Positions 25,679-34,190 of a stretch of 45,473 nucleotides of DNA are shown here, in pieces. The translations under genes and the position numbers were made by a program. The DNA is from Dysgonomonas sp. 521 (lineage in GTDB: Bacteria; Bacteroidota; Bacteroidia; Bacteroidales; Dysgonomonadaceae). The notes beneath the pieces were generated by a model, which searched no databases, had not been told where the DNA came from, and worked only from the letters and a program-made list of their open reading frames with translations. The stretch covers positions 1 through 45,473 of the forward strand of contig NZ_QVMO01000028.1 of NCBI RefSeq assembly GCF_010501055.1, given 5' to 3'. Position 1 is the stretch's first letter. Every line of letters starts with the position of its first letter.

Positions 25679-26731
25679 ATGAAGAAGATATATCAAATAA
25701 TAGTTGTTTTGGTTTGTAGCCTTTGTTTTACTTTCACTATGTATGCACAGGGTCAACCGGAATCTTTGCGTGACAGGCTCGCCAGAAAACAGCAACAGGA
25801 AAATCCCCAGCAGGATAACGGGCCGAAAGTACCTCAGCTATCTGTACGCGCTGAGATGATGAACGAAACACAGACACAGGATTTGACCAACGCGACATGG
25901 ATAAGGGAAGTGTATCGGTTCCTGGATTTGACGAAAGGCAAAAATGCGGCTTTGTTCTACCCGGTACAACCTATTGGCAATCAGATGAATTTCTATATGA
26001 TGATATTCAAACTGATGGGCAATGGCAGTCTTGTGGCTTATGACTGGAACAATGGCACGGATCTTTTTGTAGATAAGCTGAAAGTCAACTTTGGAGATGT
26101 ACTCGAAAGGCTTGAGATACCGTTTCAGAAGAATGGTGCTGTGTATACTTATGACGAATTTAGTATTCCCAGCAATGAGGCTTTGGGTTATTATATAAAG
26201 GAAGCTTGGTATTTTGACCAGTCCAACTCTGTTTTAGGGGTAAAGACTGTTGCTATATGCCCGGTACTGTTCCGTCAGCAATATATCGATGGTATTGATT
26301 TTGGCGCTTCTATGGATCAGGGATTAAGGGAACCGCAGTTTTGGATACCTTACGAAAACATCCGTCCGTATGCTGCCCGTATGCCTATTATGGCTTCCGA
26401 CAAGAATAATGTGATGAATAAGACCATCGACGACTACTTCCGTATGAGGTTGTACGAAGGCGACATATATAAGACTACCAATATGGAAAATAAGCTCCTG
26501 AATCAGATGTATGCTACGCCCGAAGCTTTGAAAGAAGCACAAGACAGGATAGAGGGGGAGCTACACGAATTTGATAAGGAATTATGGGTGCTGAATGATT
26601 CGATCAATGCCATTCAGTCGGGAAACGGCAAAAGCAAAAATACTGGTACAAAGAAGAATAAAGCACCTAAAGCAGGTAAAGCACCTAAAGGTTCATCAGC
26701 AGTGACTTATTCGGCCAGAGACAGAAGATAG
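25679..26731 (+). CDS. porN: PorN/GldN type IX secretion ring protein
   Basis: 350 aa from ATG 25679, chosen because it starts directly on the signal peptide MKKIYQIIVVLVC... ending MYAQ; an earlier in-frame start would overlap porK. The family core is clear: TWIREVYRFLDLTKGKNAALFYPVQP, the DLFVDKLKVNFGDVLERL region, ALGYYIKEAWYFDQSNSVLGVKTVAICPV and WIPYENIRPYAARMPIM, then an NNVMNKTIDDYFRMRLYEGDIYK segment. The C-terminal tail is a Lys/Gly/Ala-rich low-complexity stretch. It follows porK directly, with no room for porL or porM. Confidence 0.93.
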   Translation: MKKIYQIIVVLVCSLCFTFTMYAQGQPESLRDRLARKQQQENPQQDNGPKVPQLSVRAEMMNETQTQDLTNATWIREVYRFLDLTKGKNAALFYPVQPIGNQMNFYMMIFKLMGNGSLVAYDWNNGTDLFVDKLKVNFGDVLERLEIPFQKNGAVYTYDEFSIPSNEALGYYIKEAWYFDQSNSVLGVKTVAICPVLFRQQYIDGIDFGASMDQGLREPQFWIPYENIRPYAARMPIMASDKNNVMNKTIDDYFRMRLYEGDIYKTTNMENKLLNQMYATPEALKEAQDRIEGELHEFDKELWVLNDSINAIQSGNGKSKNTGTKKNKAPKAGKAPKGSSAVTYSARDRR

Positions 26732-26755
26732 AAATAGCAGGATTTATATATAAGG

Positions 26756-26796
26756 CAGGTTATCCTCTGATAAAGGATAACCTGTTTCTTTTTATT
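26756..26796 (+). terminator. Terminator of the porP-porK-porN operon
   Basis: A perfect 10-bp stem CAGGTTATCC / GGATAACCTG with a 9-nt loop followed by TTTCTTTTTATT, 25 bp past the porN stop. Confidence 0.88.
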
Positions 26797-26881
26797 GCTA
26801 GGCGGAGATGACAAAACAGGCAGGTATATATGCCGTATATGACATATTGATTATTTCGATATAAAATTAACATTAATATGT

Positions 26882-26912
26882 TTTGTCTATCCAAGTTTAT
26901 CATTTATCTTTG
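26882..26912 (+). promoter_or_regulatory. Consensus Bacteroidetes promoter
   Basis: TTTG at 26882-26885 and TATCTTTG at 26905-26912 with a 19-bp spacer, a full match to the TTTG-N19-TAnnTTTG pattern. Transcription should begin near 26918. Confidence 0.75.
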
Positions 26913-26917
26913 TAGTG

Positions 26918-26998
26918 TGATTTAGGTTATTAATAATTTATAAGATAAATAAACAGAGAATACCATGATACTTTAATGGGGATTCTCTGTCTTTTTTT
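26918..26998 (+). ncRNA. Candidate small RNA or attenuated leader
   Basis: From the start inferred for the promoter at 26882-26912, an AT-rich stretch of about 35 nt leads into a strong hairpin (ACAGAGAAT / ATTCTCTGT plus CCAT/ATGG, 26953-26990) and a run of T (26992-26998). This is a complete promoter-terminator unit of about 80 nt with no credible ORF. It lies 50 bp before the gene at 27048, so it is either a stand-alone small RNA or an attenuator controlling read-through. Confidence 0.5.
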
Positions 26999-27047
26999 GT
27001 CTTATAGGTAAGTAAAGTAAAGATTGTTTATTTAAAAAAAATTGGTT

Positions 27048-27404
27048 ATGAAAAGGTTATTAATTTTATTCGTTGCTGTACTAGGTTTAAGTATCAGCTC
27101 ATTCGCACAAAACGATTATGATGTATTATGGGTGTTGAATAATAATTCTACATTCAATGCGGTTACAAGTTATGTACAGGCTAGTCCGGGTCAAAAAGAT
27201 TTAATGAAAGATATATTCTATGATTCGGCTGAAAGACTGAAACAAGCTATGATCGATAACGATAAAGAAGCCGCGGAAAAAGCGCTATATTTTAATCTGG
27301 CTAATGTGAAATCTGTTTTGTCTGGAAAACAATACAAGAAGTATCTGGCTATATTGAATGCTACAATCAATAATCAGCAGGATAAATTTATGGCACAAAA
27401 GTAA
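27048..27404 (+). CDS. Small secreted protein of unknown function
   Basis: 118 aa. The ATG at 27048 is chosen over an upstream TTG because it begins the signal peptide MKRLLILFVAVLGLSISSFAQ. The mature part (about 97 residues) is helical: NSTFNAVTSYVQASPGQKDLMKDIFYDSAERL..., KALYFNLANVKSVLSGKQYKKYLAILNATINNQ. The phrase VKSVLSGKQYKKYLA resembles small periplasmic proteins of Bacteroidales that bear repeated helices, but I cannot name a family. It is separated from porN by two terminators, so probably independently transcribed. Confidence 0.7.
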   Translation: MKRLLILFVAVLGLSISSFAQNDYDVLWVLNNNSTFNAVTSYVQASPGQKDLMKDIFYDSAERLKQAMIDNDKEAAEKALYFNLANVKSVLSGKQYKKYLAILNATINNQQDKFMAQK

Positions 27405-27430
27405 GGAAACATAAAGTATTGTATATATAG

Positions 27431-27456
27431 AGGGTTGTTCGAATGAGCAGCCCTTT
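27431..27456. terminator. Shared terminator between convergent genes
   Basis: AGGGTTGTTC / GAGCAGCCCT pair with two G-U contacts; T-rich on the + side (TTTCTATTT). It serves the + gene at 27048 and possibly the - gene ending at 27457. Confidence 0.6.
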
Positions 27457-28539
27457 CTATTTCCGTTTGTTTTTTATATATCTGTCCAACAGTATTATCA
27501 GCATTATATAAAGAGGGATAAGAAGCAGGCAGAGTATAGCAAAGGAGTATGCCAGATAGAACCCTGAATGGGAAAACGAAGCGTATGATCCTAATATACC
27601 ATTTATAATGGCTAGGGATAACATAGACATGGCGGCACAGACGACCGGTACAAGAACACTTCCTATAAGAGCTACCTGTGAGAAACGTCTATCGGGATAT
27701 TTATACCTGTATTTTATTACCAGCCATATATGCAATGCAATAACCAATAAGATCAGCAGTATGAACAGGATAACAAATGCCAGACTGGTACCCACTCCAA
27801 TAATACCTTTAGCGAACAGATTTACTTTGGGTGTATATGTGATTGTAAGCTCATCCGAAGGAATCTCTGTAAAATACAGATGAGTAATAGGCTCGGTTAG
27901 CATCTTACCGTGATCCGGTAAATTAGTCTCAAAAGAACCAGCCAAACCTGTCTTGTCAATTTCTATATATAACCCACTAAACGATCTCCAGTAACGGGCC
28001 GGAGCAAGGTTGTATTTCAATGTGAATTCTTTGACAGACTCGCTTAGATATATGTTAGCCTGAGCTGTATATTCTACCTTTATAATGTGTTCTCCCTCAG
28101 TAAGGTCGACTTCGAAATATTTTAGCCCGATCAGATCGGGGGAATTTTCTTTAGAATATAAAAGATGATTGTCGAGGGAGTCTATCCACTGTAACGCGTT
28201 TGGATTCTCATAGGAAGACGGAATCTCAGATATGGTAAGCTCCTCTTCGTCTAACCAAGCCCGAAACGCACCATTGTTGCTCTCTTTCCCTGTCATAGTG
28301 TCGAAGATAAGCGGGATCTGTTTTCCTGCCCTATCTGATTTTATACGGTATGCGACAGTAAATTTAGCTGTATAGAAGTCTATCAGTTTGATTTGTAGCG
28401 ACTCATGCAGTATGTCTATATCCTTGCCCGAATAGGCATCGCTAGTCAGGTCACCATCTCTCCATGGCGAACTCATATTCGCATATATAGATATGCAAAG
28501 CACGATTAGAAGAGATAAAGAGAAGATTCGTTTGGTCAT
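27457..28539 (-). CDS. Membrane-anchored protein with a beta-rich ectodomain, unknown
   Basis: 360 aa. Signal peptide (about 1-20), a beta-sandwich-like exported region to about residue 225 (ESLQIKLIDFYTAKFTVAYRIKSD, EGEHIIKVEYTAQANIYLSE, ELTITYTPKVN), then three hydrophobic helices at about 232-258, 275-300 and 315-348, and a basic tail. The plan resembles DUF-type Bacteroidetes proteins with an N-terminal periplasmic domain and C-terminal membrane region; I do not assign a family. Third gene of the porE-porD operon (15 bp after porD), so a role linked to the secretion locus is possible. Confidence 0.65.
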   Translation of the reverse strand: MTKRIFSLSLLIVLCISIYANMSSPWRDGDLTSDAYSGKDIDILHESLQIKLIDFYTAKFTVAYRIKSDRAGKQIPLIFDTMTGKESNNGAFRAWLDEEELTISEIPSSYENPNALQWIDSLDNHLLYSKENSPDLIGLKYFEVDLTEGEHIIKVEYTAQANIYLSESVKEFTLKYNLAPARYWRSFSGLYIEIDKTGLAGSFETNLPDHGKMLTEPITHLYFTEIPSDELTITYTPKVNLFAKGIIGVGTSLAFVILFILLILLVIALHIWLVIKYRYKYPDRRFSQVALIGSVLVPVVCAAMSMLSLAIINGILGSYASFSHSGFYLAYSFAILCLLLIPLYIMLIILLDRYIKNKRK

Positions 28540-28554
28540 GGTCGTATATTCCGT

Positions 28555-29448
28555 TTATTTCAGGTTGTTAATGGTGCTTCCTTTTGTCGGAAATATCTGG
28601 TTAAGCTGTTTCTTTATCGACTGTTTTTCTTCGGCAGTCGCTTGCGAACATACACTTACTATTTCACTCAGCTTGGTCTCACTGATGATAGATAATAAGG
28701 GAGACGAAGGTCGGGCTTCATATAGCTTCTGTAAGTCCGGCAGTGCTTCTATGATACGTATTCTTCCCCGCGACGGGTTTGCTGCCATCTCATCCAGCCC
28801 GTTGCGGTGGTAATTATACCAGAAAGAATGAAAAGTCTTTGAACTTTCGTCGGTTAATGCCACGGCAAGGTCGTAACGGTTGTCATTTTTTCCCGAAAAA
28901 GGTTCCCATCCTTTTGTATTCAGCGACTGTGCCATATTGGCTATCTCCATAGCTTTGGCAAAATAGGGCGCGCCGCCATTGGGTGAAAATGAATCGAAAT
29001 CCAGTCCTATTACAACATAGGCATAAAAGGAGATAACCGCTACCAGATTACTGTTTAGCGATAAACTGTTGACATCCAGTGATTCTCCTTGCAGGTAGTT
29101 AAATTCAAACTTCGTATCCCTGAAATTCAACAGGGTGGTAATATAACTGGAATTGTAGACCGGGCGCCTTGACGTAATCTGAATTTCAGCCGTAAAACTG
29201 TTTTCTGTCGGCATTTCATTTATCGCGATACTAATCGTACAGTCGATACGTTCATTCCTGTTAAAGGTAGCATTTGTCCATTGAGTACTCAGCATCTGAT
29301 TGATGGAGTTCTCCATGGTCGAAAACATGCTTTGGTTAGCAGCCGGTATCTTCCTTGTGTTTATCGTCAGCTTTGCGTTCAACTCCTGAGCCTGTATGGC
29401 CATCGGAAATATTGTCATAGATAATATGAATATAATCAACCTTATCAT
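28555..29448 (-). CDS. porD: PorD-like type IX secretion protein (DUF4835 family)
   Basis: 297 aa from the ATG at 29448, picked because it opens the signal peptide MIRLIIFILSMTIFPMAIQAQ; the longer frame begins inside porE. Family traits: QELNAKLTINTRKIP followed by an LSTQWTNATFNRNERIDCTI segment, TAEIQITSRRPVYNSSY, LNFRDTKFEFNY, LVAVISFYAYVVIGLDFDSFSPNGG and a C-terminal helical region. This protein is widespread in type IX-secreting Bacteroidetes, with an unproven role at the outer membrane. The start is 1 bp after the porE stop: strong coupling. Confidence 0.85.
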   Translation of the reverse strand: MIRLIIFILSMTIFPMAIQAQELNAKLTINTRKIPAANQSMFSTMENSINQMLSTQWTNATFNRNERIDCTISIAINEMPTENSFTAEIQITSRRPVYNSSYITTLLNFRDTKFEFNYLQGESLDVNSLSLNSNLVAVISFYAYVVIGLDFDSFSPNGGAPYFAKAMEIANMAQSLNTKGWEPFSGKNDNRYDLAVALTDESSKTFHSFWYNYHRNGLDEMAANPSRGRIRIIEALPDLQKLYEARPSSPLLSIISETKLSEIVSVCSQATAEEKQSIKKQLNQIFPTKGSTINNLK

Positions 29449-29449
29449 A

Positions 29450-31432
29450 TTATTCAAGATTATATGTAACACTTAATACTTTAAACTCCGTACGGCGGTT
29501 TACCTGGTCTGCCATTTCCTGCTGCTCTGGTGTCAGGCCTTCTATAAACTCCTCAGTCAGTACTTCCCCCTCATTCAGGAAGTCATATCTCTTGATTACC
29601 GCCTTTGTCACTTTCTTTGGTTCACTTTTCCCTTTACCCACAGCGGTCAGCCGTTCTTTCGCTATGCCCCCTGCTATCAGGTAATTGACAACGGATTCTG
29701 CCCGGCGCTGCGATAGCCTGATGTTATACTCATCCGAACCTTTCCTGTCGGTATGTGCCGATAATTCTATCGTTACATTCGGATTATCATTCAGCAGGGT
29801 TATCAATCCATCCAGTTCCTCCTTCGACTCAGGACGCAGTGTCGCTTTGTCGAAGTCATAGAATATATTCTCCAGCACTACAGGCTTATTTATCGGTGTC
29901 AGTATAAAGTCGACCAGATAAGTCGAGTCTCTCTCCGTTACTATTGTTTTAAGCGCCATCCTTGTGTTCAGATGGTCTTTGGCGCTTGCAAGGAATACAT
30001 AGTCCACTCCTTGTTTTACATCCATCCTATATGTTCCGTCATTCTTTCCGGGGAGCCTCATGTTTGTCCCGTCCCGTCCGACTACACGTATTGTAGCATT
30101 CGTGATAAATTCATCATCTGTATCCACGATATAGCCTTCGGCTACGGTAGTGATTACAGGATAAACAAATGAATATATATGGTCGAAGCCCTTTCCATCT
30201 CCACGGTTGGAACTGAAAAAACCGCTCTCTTTCTCTCCTTCGAAAGTGATGCCGAAATCATCCCCCTGAGAGTTTATAGGAGACTTCATATTCTCTATCT
30301 TCCAACCCTTTGTCGTCCTGTCATAGTCTGCCTTGTATATGTCCAGCCCGCCCATGCCGACATGCCCGTCGGAAGCGAAATAGAGCGTAGAATCATTCCG
30401 TATATAGGGGAACATTTCGTCACCCGCCGTATTTATATCGGGTCCCAGATTTTCTACATACTCCACAAGGTCGCCCACCATGCTTGCCCGCCATATATCT
30501 TTTCCCCCATAGCCTCCGGGCATATCGGACACAAAGTACAGGAAGTCGCCCGATGGCGTTATCGAAGGGTGCGCGTACACGCTTGTAGAATCCCTTTTGT
30601 TAATCTCTATCTTTGTTCCGTTACCCCACGAACCTGACGATCTGTTAGATACATAAATGGCAGGGTAAGAGGTGTTTACCGAATCCAACTTGGTCTGTGT
30701 GAAATACATGGCTGTACCCGAAGACGAAAAAGAGGTAGTTCCCTCATCCGAAGATGTATTGATGCTGGATTCCACATGTTCAGGCTTCATCCAGTTTCCC
30801 GCCTCATCTTTTCGCGACATGAATATATCATTCAGCTTAAAGCCTGTAATATTGCTTATGGTATCGCCTATTACGTCATCCCTGTTGGATGTGAAGTACA
30901 GCTGGTCATAATCGGGAGGGAGCAGCATCGGGCTGAATTCTCCACGCCTTGAGTTGAACAGTTCAGCCCTTTTTACAGTATGCAGGGTCGGATTGGCTTT
31001 CCATTCGGGGGCAACTTTCGATCCTTCTAAGCCATTAAGAGCAAACTGATTATCAGGAAATGATTTCAGAAAATCAGTATAATACTTTATAGCCTGCTTG
31101 TAATCTCCTGTTTTTTGTAACGATCTGGCATATTGCAGGCTAAGGGTGCTGTCGTTTACCTTATAGCGGACAGCGTTGGCGTATGCCGCATTTGCTCTTA
31201 ACGGGTTGTTTATCAACCGGTAACTTTCTGCCATACGCAGAGCGATTTCACCTCTTAGTTCTCTTTTCTGAGCAGGGGTTTTACGGTAAATTTTACGGTA
31301 CATGTCCGCCGCGACAAAGTATTCCCCTTGTGCGAATTTCTTGTCGGCATCTTCCAGCTTTATTTGCTTGCAAGACCATGCGGACAGTAGCAGCGTCAGT
31401 ATTGCCAGTGTATAGGATATATATCTTTTCAA
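29450..31432 (-). CDS. porE: PorE-like TPR/beta-propeller/OmpA lipoprotein
   Basis: 660 aa. Lipobox LLSAWSC (Cys21). Domains in order: TPR helices (about 30-135, GEYFVAADMYRKIYR, GDYKQAIKYYTDFLKSFPD), a PD40/WD40-type propeller (about 155-425, LYFTSNRDD, LYFVSDMPGGYGGKDIW, LYFASDGHVGMGGLDIY), a carboxypeptidase-regulatory-like domain (about 430-510) and a C-terminal OmpA peptidoglycan-binding domain (about 520-655, FYDFDKATLRPES, LSAHTDRKGSDEYNIRLSQRRAESV). This is the architecture of Porphyromonas PorE, which tethers the type IX machine to peptidoglycan. OmpA-TPR paralogues partnered with other PorP proteins are the alternative. Confidence 0.85.
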   Translation of the reverse strand: MKRYISYTLAILTLLLSAWSCKQIKLEDADKKFAQGEYFVAADMYRKIYRKTPAQKRELRGEIALRMAESYRLINNPLRANAAYANAVRYKVNDSTLSLQYARSLQKTGDYKQAIKYYTDFLKSFPDNQFALNGLEGSKVAPEWKANPTLHTVKRAELFNSRRGEFSPMLLPPDYDQLYFTSNRDDVIGDTISNITGFKLNDIFMSRKDEAGNWMKPEHVESSINTSSDEGTTSFSSSGTAMYFTQTKLDSVNTSYPAIYVSNRSSGSWGNGTKIEINKRDSTSVYAHPSITPSGDFLYFVSDMPGGYGGKDIWRASMVGDLVEYVENLGPDINTAGDEMFPYIRNDSTLYFASDGHVGMGGLDIYKADYDRTTKGWKIENMKSPINSQGDDFGITFEGEKESGFFSSNRGDGKGFDHIYSFVYPVITTVAEGYIVDTDDEFITNATIRVVGRDGTNMRLPGKNDGTYRMDVKQGVDYVFLASAKDHLNTRMALKTIVTERDSTYLVDFILTPINKPVVLENIFYDFDKATLRPESKEELDGLITLLNDNPNVTIELSAHTDRKGSDEYNIRLSQRRAESVVNYLIAGGIAKERLTAVGKGKSEPKKVTKAVIKRYDFLNEGEVLTEEFIEGLTPEQQEMADQVNRRTEFKVLSVTYNLE

Positions 31433-31467
31433 GCTTTTTTCGTGTTATTGTAATAAGTTACAGTCTA

Positions 31468-31475
31468 CAAATATA
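31468..31475 (-). promoter_or_regulatory. Putative -7 promoter element of porE
   Basis: The minus strand reads TATATTTG, an exact TAnnTTTG match 36 bp before the porE start codon. Confidence 0.6.
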
Positions 31476-31572
31476 ACTTATTTCTGCTTAGAATATTGCT
31501 TCTGCGAGCCGGAAACATTACATACCTGAAGGCTCTTATTTCCGATGCTTTTATTCTCTGCACTGTCGTATA

Positions 31573-31637
31573 AGGAAAAAGTAACATCCGCCAAAAAAGT
31601 GACATCCTGAATTTCAACCTCCTGTTTTTATAATACG
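31573..31637 (-). promoter_or_regulatory. Shared upstream element of the por locus, porE copy
   Basis: Read on the minus strand: CGTATTATAAAAACAGGA (31637-31620), then TGTCACTTTT and TGTTACTTTT separated by TTGGCGGA-type spacer, ending at 31577. It matches the porP element at 23032-23094 in sequence, orientation relative to the gene and distance to the start codon (145 versus 143 bp). Further AAAAGTGACA boxes occur at 31674, 31683 and 31797 on the + strand. Confidence 0.65.
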
Positions 31638-31852
31638 CTAATTATTATGCAATAACGTTTCCTTATTTAATGAAAAAGTGACAAAAGTGACACCTTTTTC
31701 AATACTTTTCACCTGTTACCTTTTTTCCTCCGATTATATCAAAGAACGCTTTACATAAGACAATTTTCTACGAAAAAACAACAGGCTGTACTACAAAAAA
31801 GTGACAGCCACCTCCAATAAACAACCTGCCCCGAAGGGACTGAACATGGATA

Positions 31853-32246
31853 ACCACGGGTAAAGCCTGTGGCAGGGACAGAGCGAAAAACAGGTCTCCG
31901 TAGGAGGCAAATAGCAAAAATCAATCCCGTTGGCCTCCTACGGAGACAGTCTCTTACTTTCAGCTTTTGTCACGGGCTTTACCTAGTCATGTTCGGAAGA
32001 TTTTTAACATAATAAAAATCTTGTCTGTAAGGGCTGAAAGCCCGTTTTAATTCAGCCCAAGGTGAAGCCTTGGGTTCGAATTAATTCTGAGAATTTTGCG
32101 GGCTGAAAGCCCAAGTTAATTTAGCCTGCGCTTTCAGCGCACTGTAGTGGAGATTTCCGCTTTTACCCAAGGCTTCACCTTGGGCTGAATTAACCAGCCA
32201 CTTCGTGGCGAAAAAATCTTCCGAACATGACTAGGCTTTACCCGAT
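31853..32246. repeat. Older palindromic element split by a MITE
   Basis: Outer arms CGGGTAAAGCC (about 31857) and GGCTTTACCCG (completed at about 32244 once the 250-bp insert is removed); inner arms GTCTCCGTAGGAGGC (about 31892) and GCCTCCTACGGAGAC (about 31933). Without the insertion it is a palindrome of about 135 bp. The remaining sequence between porE and recA shows the AAAAGTGACA boxes and otherwise nothing recognisable. Confidence 0.65.
31984..32233. mobile_element. 250-bp MITE with 9-bp target duplication
   Basis: Perfect terminal inverted repeats of 22 bp starting TAGTCATGTTCGGAAGATTT are flanked on both sides by the 9-bp direct repeat GGCTTTACC (31975-31983 and 32234-32242). Inside, GGGCTGAAAGCCC hairpins and the pair CCCAAGGTGAAGCCTTGGG / CCCAAGGCTTCACCTTGGG give a strongly folded, non-coding interior. 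The intact ends and target duplication show a recent transposition event mediated in trans by an unidentified transposase. Confidence 0.85.
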
Positions 32247-32342
32247 ATAAACTTTATGATAATCCAACCCCTTTATTCGCATAATTCATAATTAAACTCC
32301 CGTCTCTATAATAAGATAATTTCTACCGAAAAGCTGAAAAAG

Positions 32343-32376
32343 AAAGAGCTCCGGAAACAATTCCGAAGCTCTTTTT
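32343..32376 (-). terminator. Terminator of recA
   Basis: AAAGAGCTCCGGAA / TTCCGAAGCTCTTT, a 14-bp stem with one mismatch; the minus strand continues CTTTTTC. 20 bp past the recA stop. Confidence 0.88.
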
Positions 32377-32395
32377 TCTATTGGATATGTCTACA

Positions 32396-33424
32396 TTAGT
32401 GTTTATCTTTCAATGCGGCAAAGATTAATCCGGCCAATTCGTCAGCCAGTTCAGGATTATCTTTTATTACCTCTTTTGTGGCTTCACGGCCTTGTGCCAA
32501 CTTCGTCTCGTTGTAGCTGTACCACGATCCGCTTTTCTTGATGATGCCAAGGTCTGCTCCCAGATCGACTATTTCGCCCCAACGGGAAATACCTTCGCCG
32601 TACATAATGTCGAACTCAGCCTTGCGAAATGGAGGAGCTACTTTGTTTTTCGCTACTTTTACACGGGTCTGGCTGCCTTTTACTTCGTCCCCGTCTTTCA
32701 ATTGGCCGATGCGGCGTATATCGAGACGTACCGATGCGTAATATTTAAGGGCGTTACCTCCTGTTGTTGTTTCGGGCGAACCGAACATTACGCCGATTTT
32801 GTCACGCAACTGGTTGATAAATATACATATCGTATTAGTCTTGTTTATCGCTGCAGTCAGCTTGCGCAGAGCCTGCGACATCAGGCGGGCTTGTAGCCCC
32901 ATTTTTGAATCTCCCATTTCGCCTTCAAGCTCAGCTTTAGGAGTAAGTGCTGCTACCGAGTCGATAACAATTATATCAATTGCGGATGAGCGGATTAACT
33001 GTTCTGTAATTTCAAGGGCTTGTTCGCCGCTGTCAGGTTGAGAGATATACAGGTTTTCGATGTCAACACCCAGTTTTTCAGCATAGAAACGGTCAAAAGC
33101 ATGTTCAGCATCGATGAATGCTGCAATACCGCCTGCCTTTTGAGCTTCTGCTATGGCATGTATAGCCAGTGTTGTTTTACCTGACGATTCGGGGCCATAT
33201 ATTTCTATTACCCTACCGCGGGGATATCCTCCTACACCCAGAGCAGCGTTCAATGCTACCGAACCTGTTGATATAACGGCTATCTCATCTACTTTGTCGT
33301 CGCCCATTTTCATTATAGAGCCTTTTCCATAGCTCTTCTCTATCTTCTCCATCGCAGCGTGCAGAGCCTTAAGTTTCTCTGTGTTTGGCGCTGCAGCTGC
33401 TTTCTTTTCTTTTTCTTCTGCCAT
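32396..33424 (-). CDS. recA: Recombinase RecA
   Basis: 342 aa. DNA strand-exchange ATPase and SOS co-protease. Walker [10 protein letters not shown], Walker [11 protein letters not shown], the L1/L2 DNA-binding loops ([46 protein letters not shown]) and INQLRDKIG are intact. An N-terminal Lys/Ala-rich extension precedes [25 protein letters not shown]. The usual length; acidic C-tail short. It may be cotranscribed with bcp, whose stop lies 64 bp upstream. Confidence 0.98.
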   Translation of the reverse strand: MAEEKEKKAAAAPNTEKLKALHAAMEKIEKSYGKGSIMKMGDDKVDEIAVISTGSVALNAALGVGGYPRGRVIEIYGPESSGKTTLAIHAIAEAQKAGGIAAFIDAEHAFDRFYAEKLGVDIENLYISQPDSGEQALEITEQLIRSSAIDIIVIDSVAALTPKAELEGEMGDSKMGLQARLMSQALRKLTAAINKTNTICIFINQLRDKIGVMFGSPETTTGGNALKYYASVRLDIRRIGQLKDGDEVKGSQTRVKVAKNKVAPPFRKAEFDIMYGEGISRWGEIVDLGADLGIIKKSGSWYSYNETKLAQGREATKEVIKDNPELADELAGLIFAALKDKH

Positions 33425-33488
33425 TATTATCCTTTAATATTATAAAATGTAATTCATTTTTTATCCAAGAAGCTGTTTTAAATTAAAT

Positions 33489-33950
33489 TCAAATAGCTTC
33501 CAATATTTGTTGAGCGTGCTCTTTCGTTTTTATTTCTTTTGGGGTAATAATCTTCTCTATTACTCCCGATTCATTGATAAGGAACGTGGTACGGAATGTA
33601 CCCATATATTTGCGTCCGGCAAGCGTTTTTTCGCCCCATACGCCAAACTCCTCTACTAGTTTTTTGTCAGTATCGGCAATCAAAGGAAACGGCAATTGTT
33701 GTTTTTCTATAAACTTCTGATGCGATTTCTCATTGTCTACACTTACGCCCAGTATCTGGTAGCCGGCTTTTTTAAGTTGTGAAAAATTATCCCTGAAACT
33801 GCAAGCCTCGGCTGTACATCCCGGAGTACTATCCTTCGGGTAGAAATAAAGGACAAGTTTACTCCCTTTATAATCGGAGGCTTTTACTTCTCCGCCATTC
33901 TGGTTGATGCCTAATGTTTCGGGTATTTTATCTCCTACTTTCAGTGCCAT
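33489..33950 (-). CDS. bcp: Thiol peroxidase Bcp (atypical 2-Cys peroxiredoxin)
   Basis: 153 aa, cytoplasmic. Reduces hydroperoxides with thioredoxin. YFYPKDSTPGCTAEACSFRD contains the peroxidatic Cys (first Cys) and, five residues on, the resolving Cys of the BCP subfamily; the catalytic Thr in STPGC is present and the conserved Arg occurs in MGTFRTTFLI. Full length for the family. Confidence 0.95.
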   Translation of the reverse strand: MALKVGDKIPETLGINQNGGEVKASDYKGSKLVLYFYPKDSTPGCTAEACSFRDNFSQLKKAGYQILGVSVDNEKSHQKFIEKQQLPFPLIADTDKKLVEEFGVWGEKTLAGRKYMGTFRTTFLINESGVIEKIITPKEIKTKEHAQQILEAI

Positions 33951-34019
33951 ATTTCGTATTCTTTATTAGGTCTATAACGTTTCTAGTGTGCTACTTTTAT
34001 CCCATAGGGATAATATATT

Positions 34020-34165
34020 GGCAGAAAATCTATTTCACAAAATCCAACGGGCGTGCCATCAGGTACGCAATGTAGGATACAATCACATTTCGTCCGCTAC
34101 GGGACGATTTTCAGCGAGCTATATTTTTTTCTACCAATAGTCTGTCCTTAACAGGACATCGATAT
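34020..34165. repeat. Possible REP-like palindromic sequence
   Basis: CGTCCGCTACGGGACG-type and GTCCTTAACAGGAC-type hairpins lie close together in a non-coding gap between bcp and the next gene. They resemble the degenerate palindromes common in Bacteroidales intergenic DNA; no second copy was found in this window. Confidence 0.35.
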
Positions 34166-34190
34166 AACCCATGCAAACGTAATACTTTAT

